Shown here piece after piece: positions 18,443 through 26,629 of a DNA stretch of 64,000 nt. Each line of letters begins with the position of its first letter. Positions within the stretch are counted from its first letter, which is position 1. Both the position numbers and the translations under genes were made by a program. The stretch lies in contig CAMDHE010000001.1 in the NCBI GenBank assembly GCA_945898095.1, forward strand, positions 61,512 through 125,511, read 5' to 3'. The notes beneath the pieces were generated by a model. It searched no databases and was not told the origin of the DNA. It saw only the letters and a program-made list of their open reading frames with translations. This DNA is from Roseateles toxinivorans (GTDB lineage Bacteria; Pseudomonadota; Gammaproteobacteria; Burkholderiales; Burkholderiaceae_C).

Positions 18443-18496
18443 CTTGGCAATTCCTGGGTCAAGCGGCTGGCTGACATGGGGGGTTCGGCTTGAATA

Positions 18497-18511
18497 TTAA
18501 TTTATTATTAA
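18497..18511 (-). promoter_or_regulatory. Candidate operator, copy 2 (TTAATAATAAATTAA on minus)
   Basis: Read on the minus strand this is TTAATAATAAATTAA. It differs in two positions from TTAACGATAAATTAA upstream of the response regulator, and the match extends two further bases (TA). It lies 55 bp upstream of the start codon of the second sugar-binding protein. Confidence 0.45.
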
Positions 18512-18580
18512 TATCTTAAAGCCGGATGCAGGGCCTGGCTATGGGCACAAACCTTGAGGCCCTTGGACTGGCGGCGAAGT

Positions 18581-19258
18581 TCAGGTGTCCAGCGTGCCGG
18601 TTTCGAGCAGATAGCCCAGGCCGCGCACCGTGCGGATCGACAGTCCCGAGCCTTCGAGTTTGCGCCGCAAGCGGTGGATATAGACCTCGATTGAGCCGGC
18701 GCCGTTGTTCTCGCCGCGGTCCTGGGCCCAGGTCTGGCTGATCTGCTCCTTGGTGACCACCCTTGCGAGTTGCATCAGCAACAAGTTCAGCAAGTCCCAT
18801 TCGCGCGGACTGAGCTCGAGCGCTACACCGTGCAAGCTTGCACGGTGGGCGTCGCGGTCGAAAACCAGCGCGCCGAACGTGATCCCGCCAGAGACCGGCG
18901 GACCGCGCCGCAACAAGGCATGAAGCCTGGCCTCGAGTTCAGGAAAATCAAAGGGCTTGGTCAGATAGTCATCGGCACCGGCGTTCAGTCCGGCCACCCG
19001 GTCATCGAGGCTGTCCAGCGCCGTCAGCACCAGCACCGGCAGTTTGCGTTTGGCTTCACGCAAGCGCTTCAGCACTGTCAGGCCGTCGATCATCGGCAGC
19101 CCCAGATCGAGGATGGCAATGTCGAATGGTTGCTTGAGCAGCAGATATTCGGCCACAGCGCCGTTCGCCGCATGTTCGACATCGAAACCGGCCAGCCGTA
19201 ATTGAGCCGTCAAGGCATCGGCAAGGATCGCGTCGTCTTCAGCCAGAAGTAGGTTCAT
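18581..19258 (-). CDS. OmpR-family response regulator
   Basis: A DNA-binding response regulator of 225 aa from MNLLLAEDD; the ORF track start is 16 codons upstream. The receiver has the acidic pocket AEDD, phospho-acceptor Asp in AILDLGLPMIDG, Thr in VLTALD and Lys in YLTKPFD. The C-terminal winged helix (about 125-220) has ELSPREWDLLNLL and IEVYIHRLRRKLE, typical of the OmpR/PhoB and TctD/QseB type. It is the first gene of the minus-strand run and is transcribed away from the TonB-receptor gene, sharing a 183-bp divergent promoter region with it. It probably receives phosphate from the kinase at 10508-11998. Confidence 0.93.
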   Translation of the reverse strand: MNLLLAEDDAILADALTAQLRLAGFDVEHAANGAVAEYLLLKQPFDIAILDLGLPMIDGLTVLKRLREAKRKLPVLVLTALDSLDDRVAGLNAGADDYLTKPFDFPELEARLHALLRRGPPVSGGITFGALVFDRDAHRASLHGVALELSPREWDLLNLLLMQLARVVTKEQISQTWAQDRGENNGAGSIEVYIHRLRRKLEGSGLSIRTVRGLGYLLETGTLDT

Positions 19259-19309
19259 CGCTGCGTTCACCCGGTTGACCCCCGTCGTCGCAATTTTGCA
19301 ACCCAAGGG

Positions 19310-19344
19310 TTAACGATAAATTAATAATGTTTAATATTCGTTAA
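19310..19344. promoter_or_regulatory. Candidate operator, copy 3, imperfect palindrome in divergent promoter
   Basis: TTAACGATAAATTAA at 19310-19324 matches the motif before the two sugar-binding proteins. With the downstream half it forms an imperfect palindrome whose outer arms are TTAACGA and TCGTTAA. It lies 52 bp upstream of the response regulator start and about 98-132 bp upstream of the TonB-dependent receptor, so it could control both directions. Confidence 0.5.
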
Positions 19345-19441
19345 GAATACACCTGACGCTTGCTGATGCCGTCTGGCGGCCCAGTGTACTGTCCGAGCCA
19401 CAACGCAAGAGACTCGCCCCGCGAGTCACAGGAGACACCCA

Positions 19442-22219
19442 ATGAATAGTTCAATCAAGCTGCGCAAACCAGCCCGTCGCCATCAGGCGCTTCAGATCCA
19501 TCCGATCGCGGCCGCTTGCGCCGTGCTCTTGTTCGCAGCCGGCGCTGCCCAGGCGCAGCAAGCCGCCAATGTGCTGGAGACGGTGTCCGTCTCGGGCATT
19601 GCGCGCGGTATCGAGACATCGATTGCAACCAAGCGCAATTCTGACTCGATCGTCGAGGCGATTTCGGCCGAGGACATCGGCAAGTTGCCTGACGTCAGCA
19701 TTGCCGAGTCGCTGGCTCGTCTGCCAGGTCTGGCGGGACAACGGGTGGCTGGCCGCGCTCAGGTGATCCAGATCCGCGGCTTGTCGCCGGACTTTGCCGG
19801 GACCTTGCTCAATGGTCGCTCGCAGGTCACCACCGGTGATAACCGTTCGGTCGAGTTCGATCAATTCCCGTCCGAGCTGATCAATTCGGCCGTCGTCTAC
19901 AAGACCGGCGATGCATCGCTGGTGGGCCAGGGGCTGTCGGGCACCATCGACATGCGGACCTTGCGTCCGCTCTCCGTTGACGGCCGCAAGGTGGTGCTGA
20001 ACGCGCGCCTGGAATCCAATTCCAACGGTTCCGTCAATTCCAATACCGACAGCAACGGCAAGCGCTTCAGTGCTTCCTATGTCGACCAGTTCGCTGACCG
20101 CACAATCGGCATCGCCTTGGGTTTTGCACACCTCGATTCGCCTGGCCAGGAACTGCATTACAAGGCCTGGGGTTTCGGCAAGGAAAATCCTGATTGCCTG
20201 GCCCATATCGCCGACTGGGGTTGCGGCCCGATGATCGGGCTGCCCACGACAGCCACCACCTTGAACGGTTTTGAAGCCACGGCGATCTCGCGCAAGCAGT
20301 CCCGCGACGGCCTGATGGGCGTGTTCGAGTACAAGCCGAGCAAGGATCTGCACAGCACGCTGGATCTGTACTACTCGAAGTTCAAGAAAGAAGAAACGAT
20401 GCGCGGCCTGATGGGCAGCATCGGTGACGGTTGGGGTGGCCCTACTTCGGGCGCCACGTTCACCAATGTCGTGACCACGCCAGTCGGCGGCTCGACCAGC
20501 CTGGTCACTTCGGCGACAGTGGCCGGTGTGCCGAATATGGTGGTTCGCAACGACCTCAACACCCGTGACGACGAGCTCAAATCGCTGGGCTGGAATACCA
20601 AGGCCAAGCTGGCTGGTGGCTGGACCGGTGTGGCTGACCTGAGCTATTCCAGCGCTTCGCGCAAGGAAAACGTCATCGAGACCTATGCCGGTATCGGCAG
20701 GACCTTGACCACGTTCAATATGAGCGTGCCGACCGGCTCGGGTTATCCCAGCCTGGTGCCCAACAACAGCTATTCCGACGCCAGCAAGGTCTTGCTGAGC
20801 GACCCGGGTGGCTGGGGTCATGATGGCCTGTGGAAAAAGCCGCAGATCAAGGACACGATCAAGGCCTTGCGTCTTGACGCGAAGAAGGACCTTGATGGTT
20901 TCTTCAGCTCGGTCGATCTCGGTGTCAATTTCGAGACGCGCCAGAAAGATCGCCAGATGAATGAGCTGGCGGCTGATCTGAAGAACGGCCGCACAGCGAT
21001 CGCCGTGCCAGCCGGTCTGCAGCAACCCGCCACCTCGCTGAGTTTCGCTGGCATACCCGGTGTGCTGTCCTACGACGTGATGGGCGCCTTGAACTCGCTG
21101 TACACCTTGAAAGCGCAGGCGGCTGACCAGATCATCAACCGCAATTACGAAGTCAGCGAAAAGGTCACCACGGCCTTTGCCAAGGTCGGCATCGATACCA
21201 AGCTCGGCTCGGTGCCGGTGCGCGGCAATGTCGGTCTGCAAGCGATCCATACCGATCAGAGTTCGCATGGCTGGTCCAAGCTCAGCGGGACTTTCTCCGA
21301 AGTGACTCGCGGCAGTTCCTACAACGATGTGTTGCCGAACTTGAACCTGAATTTCGAGCTCAGCGACGACCGTTATATCCGGCTGGGTTTGGCCAAGACG
21401 CTGGCACGCGGCCGCATGGACGATATGAAGGCCGGAGCTGACGTCAATATCACCAAGGCCACTTCGGGCGTGACGACCTGGGGTGGTAGCGGCGGTAACC
21501 CAGAGCTGCAGCCCTGGCGTGCAACTTCGTTTGACCTGTCCTTCGAGAAATACCTGGGCAAGCGCAGTTATGTGGCGGCAGCGATCTTTTACAAGGATCT
21601 CGAAAGCTATATCTACACCAAGAAGATCGAGACCAACTTCAGCGCATTCCCGAACACCAGCAACCCTGCGCTGGCGACTCCAGTCAATCCGCTGGCCATG
21701 TACACCACACCGGCCAATGGCAATGGCGGCTATGTCCGCGGGGTCGAGCTGAGCAGCTCAATGGATGCCGCTCGCTGGGTGCCGGCGCTCAGCGGTTTTG
21801 GAGTTTCAGCTAGTGCGACCTATACCGAGAGCAATGTCCATCCCAATGGACCAGGAACCTCGGAGAAGCTGCCGGGTCTGTCGGGTGTCACGGCCAACCT
21901 GACCGCTTATTACGAGAAGAACGGGTTCTCCACCCGGATCAGCGAGCGCTATCGTTCGGCCTTCCGCGGCGAAATCAACGGGCTGCACAATGCGCGTGAA
22001 TTCACCGAAATCCTGGCCGATCGCCAAGTCGATGCGCAAGTCTCCTATGAGTTCCAGCAAGGTGCTTACAAGGGCTTGTCGCTGCTGCTGCAAATCAACA
22101 ACCTGACCGATTCGCCTTATGCGACCAGGCTGGGTAATGGCCTGGGTGATGCAATCGCCCCTGGCGAGTACAACAAGTTCGGTCGTCAAGTGCTGTTTGG
22201 TATCGGTTACAAGATGTAA
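19442..22219 (+). CDS. TonB-dependent receptor for glucan oligosaccharides
   Basis: An outer-membrane TonB-dependent receptor of 925 aa. A long signal peptide ends at AAQAQQ. A TonB-box-like stretch, LETVSVSG, follows, then the plug domain (EDIGKLPDVSIAESLARLPG, IQIRGLSPDFAGTLLNGR) and a large barrel ending in GIGYKM. This plug pattern is that of the sugar-linked TonB receptors seen in Caulobacter and Xanthomonas carbohydrate loci, which pair no SusD protein. A Shine-Dalgarno AGGAGAC lies before the ATG. It heads the plus-strand glycosidase operon and would take up glucan fragments across the outer membrane. Cargo is inferred from neighbours. Confidence 0.93.
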   Translation: MNSSIKLRKPARRHQALQIHPIAAACAVLLFAAGAAQAQQAANVLETVSVSGIARGIETSIATKRNSDSIVEAISAEDIGKLPDVSIAESLARLPGLAGQRVAGRAQVIQIRGLSPDFAGTLLNGRSQVTTGDNRSVEFDQFPSELINSAVVYKTGDASLVGQGLSGTIDMRTLRPLSVDGRKVVLNARLESNSNGSVNSNTDSNGKRFSASYVDQFADRTIGIALGFAHLDSPGQELHYKAWGFGKENPDCLAHIADWGCGPMIGLPTTATTLNGFEATAISRKQSRDGLMGVFEYKPSKDLHSTLDLYYSKFKKEETMRGLMGSIGDGWGGPTSGATFTNVVTTPVGGSTSLVTSATVAGVPNMVVRNDLNTRDDELKSLGWNTKAKLAGGWTGVADLSYSSASRKENVIETYAGIGRTLTTFNMSVPTGSGYPSLVPNNSYSDASKVLLSDPGGWGHDGLWKKPQIKDTIKALRLDAKKDLDGFFSSVDLGVNFETRQKDRQMNELAADLKNGRTAIAVPAGLQQPATSLSFAGIPGVLSYDVMGALNSLYTLKAQAADQIINRNYEVSEKVTTAFAKVGIDTKLGSVPVRGNVGLQAIHTDQSSHGWSKLSGTFSEVTRGSSYNDVLPNLNLNFELSDDRYIRLGLAKTLARGRMDDMKAGADVNITKATSGVTTWGGSGGNPELQPWRATSFDLSFEKYLGKRSYVAAAIFYKDLESYIYTKKIETNFSAFPNTSNPALATPVNPLAMYTTPANGNGGYVRGVELSSSMDAARWVPALSGFGVSASATYTESNVHPNGPGTSEKLPGLSGVTANLTAYYEKNGFSTRISERYRSAFRGEINGLHNAREFTEILADRQVDAQVSYEFQQGAYKGLSLLLQINNLTDSPYATRLGNGLGDAIAPGEYNKFGRQVLFGIGYKM

Positions 22220-22233
22220 TTATTGCCATGCCG

Positions 22234-22266
22234 ACACCCCTTGCGGCCGCAGGCGGCAAGGGGTGT
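22234..22266 (+). terminator. Hairpin terminator after the TonB-dependent receptor
   Basis: ACACCCCTTGC and GCAAGGGGTGT form a perfect 11-bp stem with an 11-nt loop, 15 bp after the receptor stop codon and followed by a moderately T-rich stretch. It would act as an attenuator, lowering expression of the glycosidases relative to the receptor. Confidence 0.7.
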
Positions 22267-22374
22267 TTCCGTTTTCGAAATCAATACAAGCCTCACCAAC
22301 AGGATTTGCAAAAATTGAAACAGCCAGGCTTGTCGGCCCCTACAGTACAAGCCTCATTGCAGGAAGGCGTAACG

Positions 22375-24942
22375 GTGTCGGCACGGATTTCATTGTGGTC
22401 TGAGGGTTTCAGAGATTTTCGTCCTCAACTGCCCTTTCTGCGGCTTGCGGCCGGAGCCTGCATGGCCCTGCTACTCGTTGCCGGTGCCAATGGTGCGCCG
22501 CACAGCCAGGCAGATTGGCCGCAGATCCACAGCGCGATCCGCCAGGATCCGGCGCAGGAATCCCGCATTGCCGCCATCGTGGCGCAAATGACGCTGGCGC
22601 AGAAGATCGGGCAGATGACCCAGCCCGAGATCAAGTTCATTACGCCGGATGAGGTCAAGCGCTTTTATATCGGCTCGGTGCTCAACGGCGGCGGTTCCTG
22701 GCCAGGCAATGACAAGCAGGCTTCAGCCAGCGATTGGTTGCAGCTCGCCGATGCTTATTGGGCTGCATCGATGGCCACCGATGCGGCGGTCAAGCTGCCG
22801 CTGATTTGGGGCACCGACGCGGTCCATGGCCACAACAATGTGCGCGGTGCCACGCTCTTTCCGCACAATATAGGCCTTGGCGCGACGGCCGATGTCAAGC
22901 TGGTCGAAGCGATCGGCGCGGCCACGGCCAAGGCGGTTCGGGCCACCGGCATCCAATGGGTTTTTGCGCCGACGCTGGCGGTCGCCCAGGACATGAACTG
23001 GGGCCGCAGCTACGAGAGCTATTCCGCCGATCCGGCGCTGGTGGCGCGGCTCGGCGCCGCCCATGTGCGCGGCCTGCAGGGGCAGTTCAAGGATGACGCC
23101 AATGTTGTCGCCACGGCCAAGCATTTTTTGGGCGATGGGGGCACCGACCAGGGCCGCGACCAGGGCGTCACGCTGGCGACCCGAGAGCAAATGATAGCCA
23201 TCCATTTGCAGGGCTATGTCGGTGCGATTGGCGCCGGCGCCCAGACGGTGATGGCTTCGTTCAACAGCTGGAACGATGTCAAGCAGGGCATCAATTACGG
23301 CAAGATGCATGGCAGCCGCGCGCTGCTGACCGATGTGCTGAAGACAGCGATCGGTTTCGACGGCTTCGTCGTCTCCGACTGGAACGGCATCGGCCAGATT
23401 CCTGGCTGCAGCAATGCCAGCTGCGCCCAGGCGATCAATGCCGGCATCGACATGGTGATGGTGCCCGAGGAATGGCGCGCCTTCATCAAGAACACGATGT
23501 TGCAGGTCGAGCGCGGAGAAATCCCGATCGCGCGCATCGACGATGCGGTCAGCCGCATCCTGCGCGTCAAGCTGCGCGCCGGCTTGTTCGAGCAGTCGCC
23601 GGGCAAGAATGCCTGGGCCGGCCGGGCCGATGCGCTGCAGGATCGGGCGCTGGCGCGCCGTGCGGTGCGCCAATCGCTGGTGCTGCTGAAGAACCAGCAG
23701 CAGGCGCTGCCGCTGCGTGCCGGCCAGCGTTTGCTGGTTGTCGGCAACAGTGCCGACAGCCTTGAAAATCAGAGTGGCGGCTGGTCGCGGACCTGGCAGG
23801 GCAACGACAACAAGAACAGCGATTTCCCCGCCGGCCAGACGATCCTGTCCGCTGTTCGCGCGGCTGCGGGCGAGGGCCAAGTCAGCTTCAGCAAGAGCGC
23901 TGCCGGCGTCGTCCTCAAGGCTTTCGACGCGGTGATTGCCGTGATCGGCGAGACGCCTTATGCCGAGGGCAATGGCGATATTCCAGCCTCGGGGACCTTG
24001 CGCCATTCGAGCCGCTATCCGCAAGACCTGGCGCTGCTCGACGCGGTGTCGGGCAAGGGCCCGAAGGTGATCACGGTTTTCGTCGCGGGCCGGCCGCTTT
24101 ACACCAATGATTTGTTGAACCGTTCCGATGCTTTTGTGATGGCCTGGTTGCCCGGCACCGAGGGCGGCGGCGTGGCCGATCTGCTGTTCGCCAGCCCCGC
24201 CGGGGCTGACTTCAGCGGGCGCCTGCCCTTCGCCTGGCCGCAGGCCGCTTGCGCGGGTGGCACGCCCTTGTTTGCTGCTGGTTATGGCCTGGCTTATGGC
24301 GCGGCTGGCGAAGTGGGCCGCCTTGCCGAGCAGATACCGTCGGGCGGCTGTGGCGCGAGAAACGAGATACAGATCTTCAGGCAAGCGGCGGTACCGCCCT
24401 ATACCTTCGAAGTCGGCAGCGCGGTGGGCCGCTGGCAGGGGCGATCGATTCCGGACGATCCGAATCAGCGCCTGGCCCTGCCGGCCCAAGGCGCGCCGGA
24501 CATCGAGGTTTCGACCGTACAGATCCATACCCAGCAGGACGCCAAACGAATCGCCTGGTCGGGCCCGGCAAGGTTTTCGGCCTGGGGCTTGCAAAAAACC
24601 GATCTGAGCGCCTTCCCTGAGGCCGCGCTATTGTTCGACAGTCGGGTCGAGCAGCCGCCACAGGCCCCGGTGACGCTGACGATGATCTGCGGCAGTTCTT
24701 GCCAGGGCTCGCTCGACCTCACCGATCTGTTCAAGCGCATGGCTTCGCAGCCGCCACGCACCATCAAGATTCCGCTGGCCTGTTTTGCGGCGCGCGGCGT
24801 CTTGTTGAACCAGGTCGAAGTGCCTTGGCGCATCACCACGACCGGCCCGTTCATCGCCGCTTTTGCCAATATCCGTATCGCCGCCGGCGCCGCTCGCGAC
24901 GCCGACGCCTTGCCCTGCAATTCATTCCCCATCAGCCCATGA
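22375..24942 (+). CDS. GH3 exo-beta-glucosidase/glucanase (ExoP-like)
   Basis: A family 3 glycoside hydrolase, about 855 aa if translation starts at the GTG preceded by AGGAAGG; the ORF track start lies in the terminator. A signal sequence (LAAGACMALLLVAGANG) indicates export. The catalytic nucleophile Asp is in GFVVSDWNG and the substrate-binding KHFLGDGGTDQG motif is present. After the (alpha/beta)6 domain a further C-terminal beta-rich domain of about 180 aa follows, as in ExoP-type exo-1,3/1,4-beta-glucanases. The stop codon overlaps the GH1 start (ATGA). It would release glucose from beta-glucan chain ends in the periplasm. Confidence 0.93.
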   Translation: MSARISLWSEGFRDFRPQLPFLRLAAGACMALLLVAGANGAPHSQADWPQIHSAIRQDPAQESRIAAIVAQMTLAQKIGQMTQPEIKFITPDEVKRFYIGSVLNGGGSWPGNDKQASASDWLQLADAYWAASMATDAAVKLPLIWGTDAVHGHNNVRGATLFPHNIGLGATADVKLVEAIGAATAKAVRATGIQWVFAPTLAVAQDMNWGRSYESYSADPALVARLGAAHVRGLQGQFKDDANVVATAKHFLGDGGTDQGRDQGVTLATREQMIAIHLQGYVGAIGAGAQTVMASFNSWNDVKQGINYGKMHGSRALLTDVLKTAIGFDGFVVSDWNGIGQIPGCSNASCAQAINAGIDMVMVPEEWRAFIKNTMLQVERGEIPIARIDDAVSRILRVKLRAGLFEQSPGKNAWAGRADALQDRALARRAVRQSLVLLKNQQQALPLRAGQRLLVVGNSADSLENQSGGWSRTWQGNDNKNSDFPAGQTILSAVRAAAGEGQVSFSKSAAGVVLKAFDAVIAVIGETPYAEGNGDIPASGTLRHSSRYPQDLALLDAVSGKGPKVITVFVAGRPLYTNDLLNRSDAFVMAWLPGTEGGGVADLLFASPAGADFSGRLPFAWPQAACAGGTPLFAAGYGLAYGAAGEVGRLAEQIPSGGCGARNEIQIFRQAAVPPYTFEVGSAVGRWQGRSIPDDPNQRLALPAQGAPDIEVSTVQIHTQQDAKRIAWSGPARFSAWGLQKTDLSAFPEAALLFDSRVEQPPQAPVTLTMICGSSCQGSLDLTDLFKRMASQPPRTIKIPLACFAARGVLLNQVEVPWRITTTGPFIAAFANIRIAAGAARDADALPCNSFPISP

Positions 24943-26303
24943 CAGCCAGCCACTTGCCCGCCATCAGCCGCAGCCAATTTCCCGCCGATTTCCGCTGGGG
25001 CTGCTCAACCTCCTCCTACCAGATCGAGGGTGCTGCCTTCGAGGATGGCCGCGGCGAATCGATCTGGGATCGCTTTTGCGCCACGCCTGGCCAGATCCGT
25101 GACGGCAGCAGCGGTGCGGTCGCCTGCGACCATTACCACCGCTGGCCCGAAGACCTCGATCTGGCGCAAAGCCTCGGCGTCAATGCCTACCGCTTCTCGA
25201 TCGCCTGGCCGCGCATCCTGCCGAGCGGCCGCGGCGCGATCAATCAAAAAGGCCTGGATTTCTATTCGCGTCTGGTCGACGGCATGCTCGAGCGCGGGCT
25301 GCAGCCCTGGGCGACGCTGTACCACTGGGACCTGCCGCAGGCTTTGCAGGAGCAGGGCGGCTGGGCCAGCCGTGACACCGTCGATGCCTTTGTCGAATAC
25401 ACCGATGTGGTGACGAGATCGCTGGGCGACCGCGTCAAGCATTGGATCACCCACAACGAGCCCTGGTGCACCGCCTTTCTGGGCAACCATGGTGGCGGCC
25501 ATGCGCCGGGCTTGAACAGCTACAAGACGGCCTTGCAGGTCTGCCACCATCTGCTGCTTTCGCATGGCATGGCGCTGCCGGTCATCCGCCGCAATGTGCC
25601 CGAAGCCCAGGCCGGTATCACCCTGAGCCTGCACCCGATCGTTGCGGCCACCGACAGCCCGGCCGATGTCGCGGCGGCCTTGCGCCATGACGGCATGCGC
25701 AACCGCTGGTTCCTGGATCCTTTGTTCGGCCGTGGTTACCCGGCTGATGTGCTGCCCTTGCTGGGTGCCGACGCCCCCGATATGCATCACAGTGACCTGG
25801 CGCTGATCGCCACGCCCTGCGATTTTCTCGGCGTCAATTACTACTTTCCGGAGCGGGTTGGCGACGCGGCGGGCGACGGGCAGGAACATGGGCCGATCGC
25901 CACAACCGTGGTCTCGACCCCCGATGTCGAGCGCACTGCGTTCGGCTGGGAGGTCGCACCCCAGGGCATGGTCAGCTTGCTGCAGCGGGTTCAGCGCGAC
26001 TATGCGCCGGCACAGATCTATCTGACCGAAAACGGTTCGACCTATGACGATGTGGTGAGCCCGGACGGCAGCATCGATGACCCGCAGCGGCGCAGCTATC
26101 TGGCCCGCCATCTGCTGGCGGCCCGCCAGGCCGTCGAGGCCGGTGTGCCGCTGAAAGGCTATTTCGCCTGGAGCCTGCTCGACAACTTCGAATGGGCCGA
26201 AGGCTATCTGCGCCGCTTCGGCCTGACCTATGTCGATTACACGACCCAGCAGCGCCGGCTCAAAGCCAGCGGGATCTGGTACCGCGAGTTCTTGCACCGC
26301 TGA
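24939..26303 (+). CDS. GH1 beta-glucosidase, second copy
   Basis: A family 1 beta-glucosidase of 454 aa, without a signal peptide. The ORF track start is 80 codons upstream inside the GH3 gene; the ATG at 24939 overlaps the GH3 stop as ATGA. N-terminal FRWGCSTSSYQIEGA, acid/base Glu in THNEPWCTAF and nucleophile Glu in YLTENGSTY are intact. It is a paralogue of the 14057-15421 enzyme and ends in the same LKASGIWYREFLHR type of tail. A cytoplasmic role on imported di- and trisaccharides is expected. Confidence 0.95.
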   Translation: MTASHLPAISRSQFPADFRWGCSTSSYQIEGAAFEDGRGESIWDRFCATPGQIRDGSSGAVACDHYHRWPEDLDLAQSLGVNAYRFSIAWPRILPSGRGAINQKGLDFYSRLVDGMLERGLQPWATLYHWDLPQALQEQGGWASRDTVDAFVEYTDVVTRSLGDRVKHWITHNEPWCTAFLGNHGGGHAPGLNSYKTALQVCHHLLLSHGMALPVIRRNVPEAQAGITLSLHPIVAATDSPADVAAALRHDGMRNRWFLDPLFGRGYPADVLPLLGADAPDMHHSDLALIATPCDFLGVNYYFPERVGDAAGDGQEHGPIATTVVSTPDVERTAFGWEVAPQGMVSLLQRVQRDYAPAQIYLTENGSTYDDVVSPDGSIDDPQRRSYLARHLLAARQAVEAGVPLKGYFAWSLLDNFEWAEGYLRRFGLTYVDYTTQQRRLKASGIWYREFLHR

Positions 26304-26309
26304 CCGGCC

Positions 26310-26565
26310 ATGGCTCGATTGCTGAAACTCGCGGCCATCGACCTGGCCTTGCTGGCCGGCGCGGTGCAGGCTCGGGCCCCCAGGGCTGAAGCGATCCCTG
26401 GGTGGACCGCAGGTGGAGAATCGGCAGCCGTAAAGACGCTGGCCCGAGCCCACCGCAGGGCGGCCTTGCCTGGGTCGACAACGCGGAGGCATTTGGCGAG
26501 CAGGCACCGGCCGTGGCGTCAAGGCTTATGTCGAGGCGCAGCGTGCGTCCTCGGCGCCGCCGTAA
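26310..26565 (+). pseudogene. Relic of a sugar ABC binding-protein gene
   Basis: A short decayed gene between GH1 and the first halogenase homologue. It starts with a signal-peptide-like MARLLKLAAIDLALLAGAVQA, then GWTAGGESAAVKTLARAH. After a frame change the sequence continues as GGLAWVDNAEAFGEQAPAVA. Joined, this resembles the mature N-terminus of glucose/mannose-type binding proteins (compare HWWTSGGEAKAAQSL in the intact gene at 9155-10423). A third frame gives GVKAYVEAQRASSAPP and a stop at 26563, possibly the old C-terminus. At least two frame changes and a large internal deletion are needed. The identification is mine from pattern only. Confidence 0.6.
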
Positions 26566-26592
26566 ACAGCCCTCGCGGGCTGCCCTTCTACC

Positions 26593-26614
26593 GCCCCGCC
26601 AGGAATGGCGGGGC
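26593..26614 (+). terminator. Hairpin just upstream of halogenase homologue 1
   Basis: GCCCCGCC and GGCGGGGC form a perfect 8-bp GC stem with loop AGGAAT, followed by TTCT and, 16 bp on, the ATG of the next gene. A second small hairpin (CAGCCC-TCGC-GGGCTG) lies at 26568-26583. It could be a terminator for the GH3-GH1 unit or a translational control element for the halogenase gene. Confidence 0.5.
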
Positions 26615-26629
26615 TTCTCGGGAATTCCT

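Noticed and set aside
17183-18493. 436-codon plus ORF opposite binding protein 2
   Set aside because: Antisense shadow; the minus frame has a signal peptide and binding-protein motifs.
19451-21268. 605-codon minus ORF opposite the TonB receptor
   Set aside because: Antisense shadow of a GC-rich gene; low-complexity His/Arg/Gln-rich translation without motifs, while the + strand has full receptor features.
22723-24594. 623-codon minus ORF opposite ExoP-like GH3
   Set aside because: Antisense shadow of the GH3 gene.
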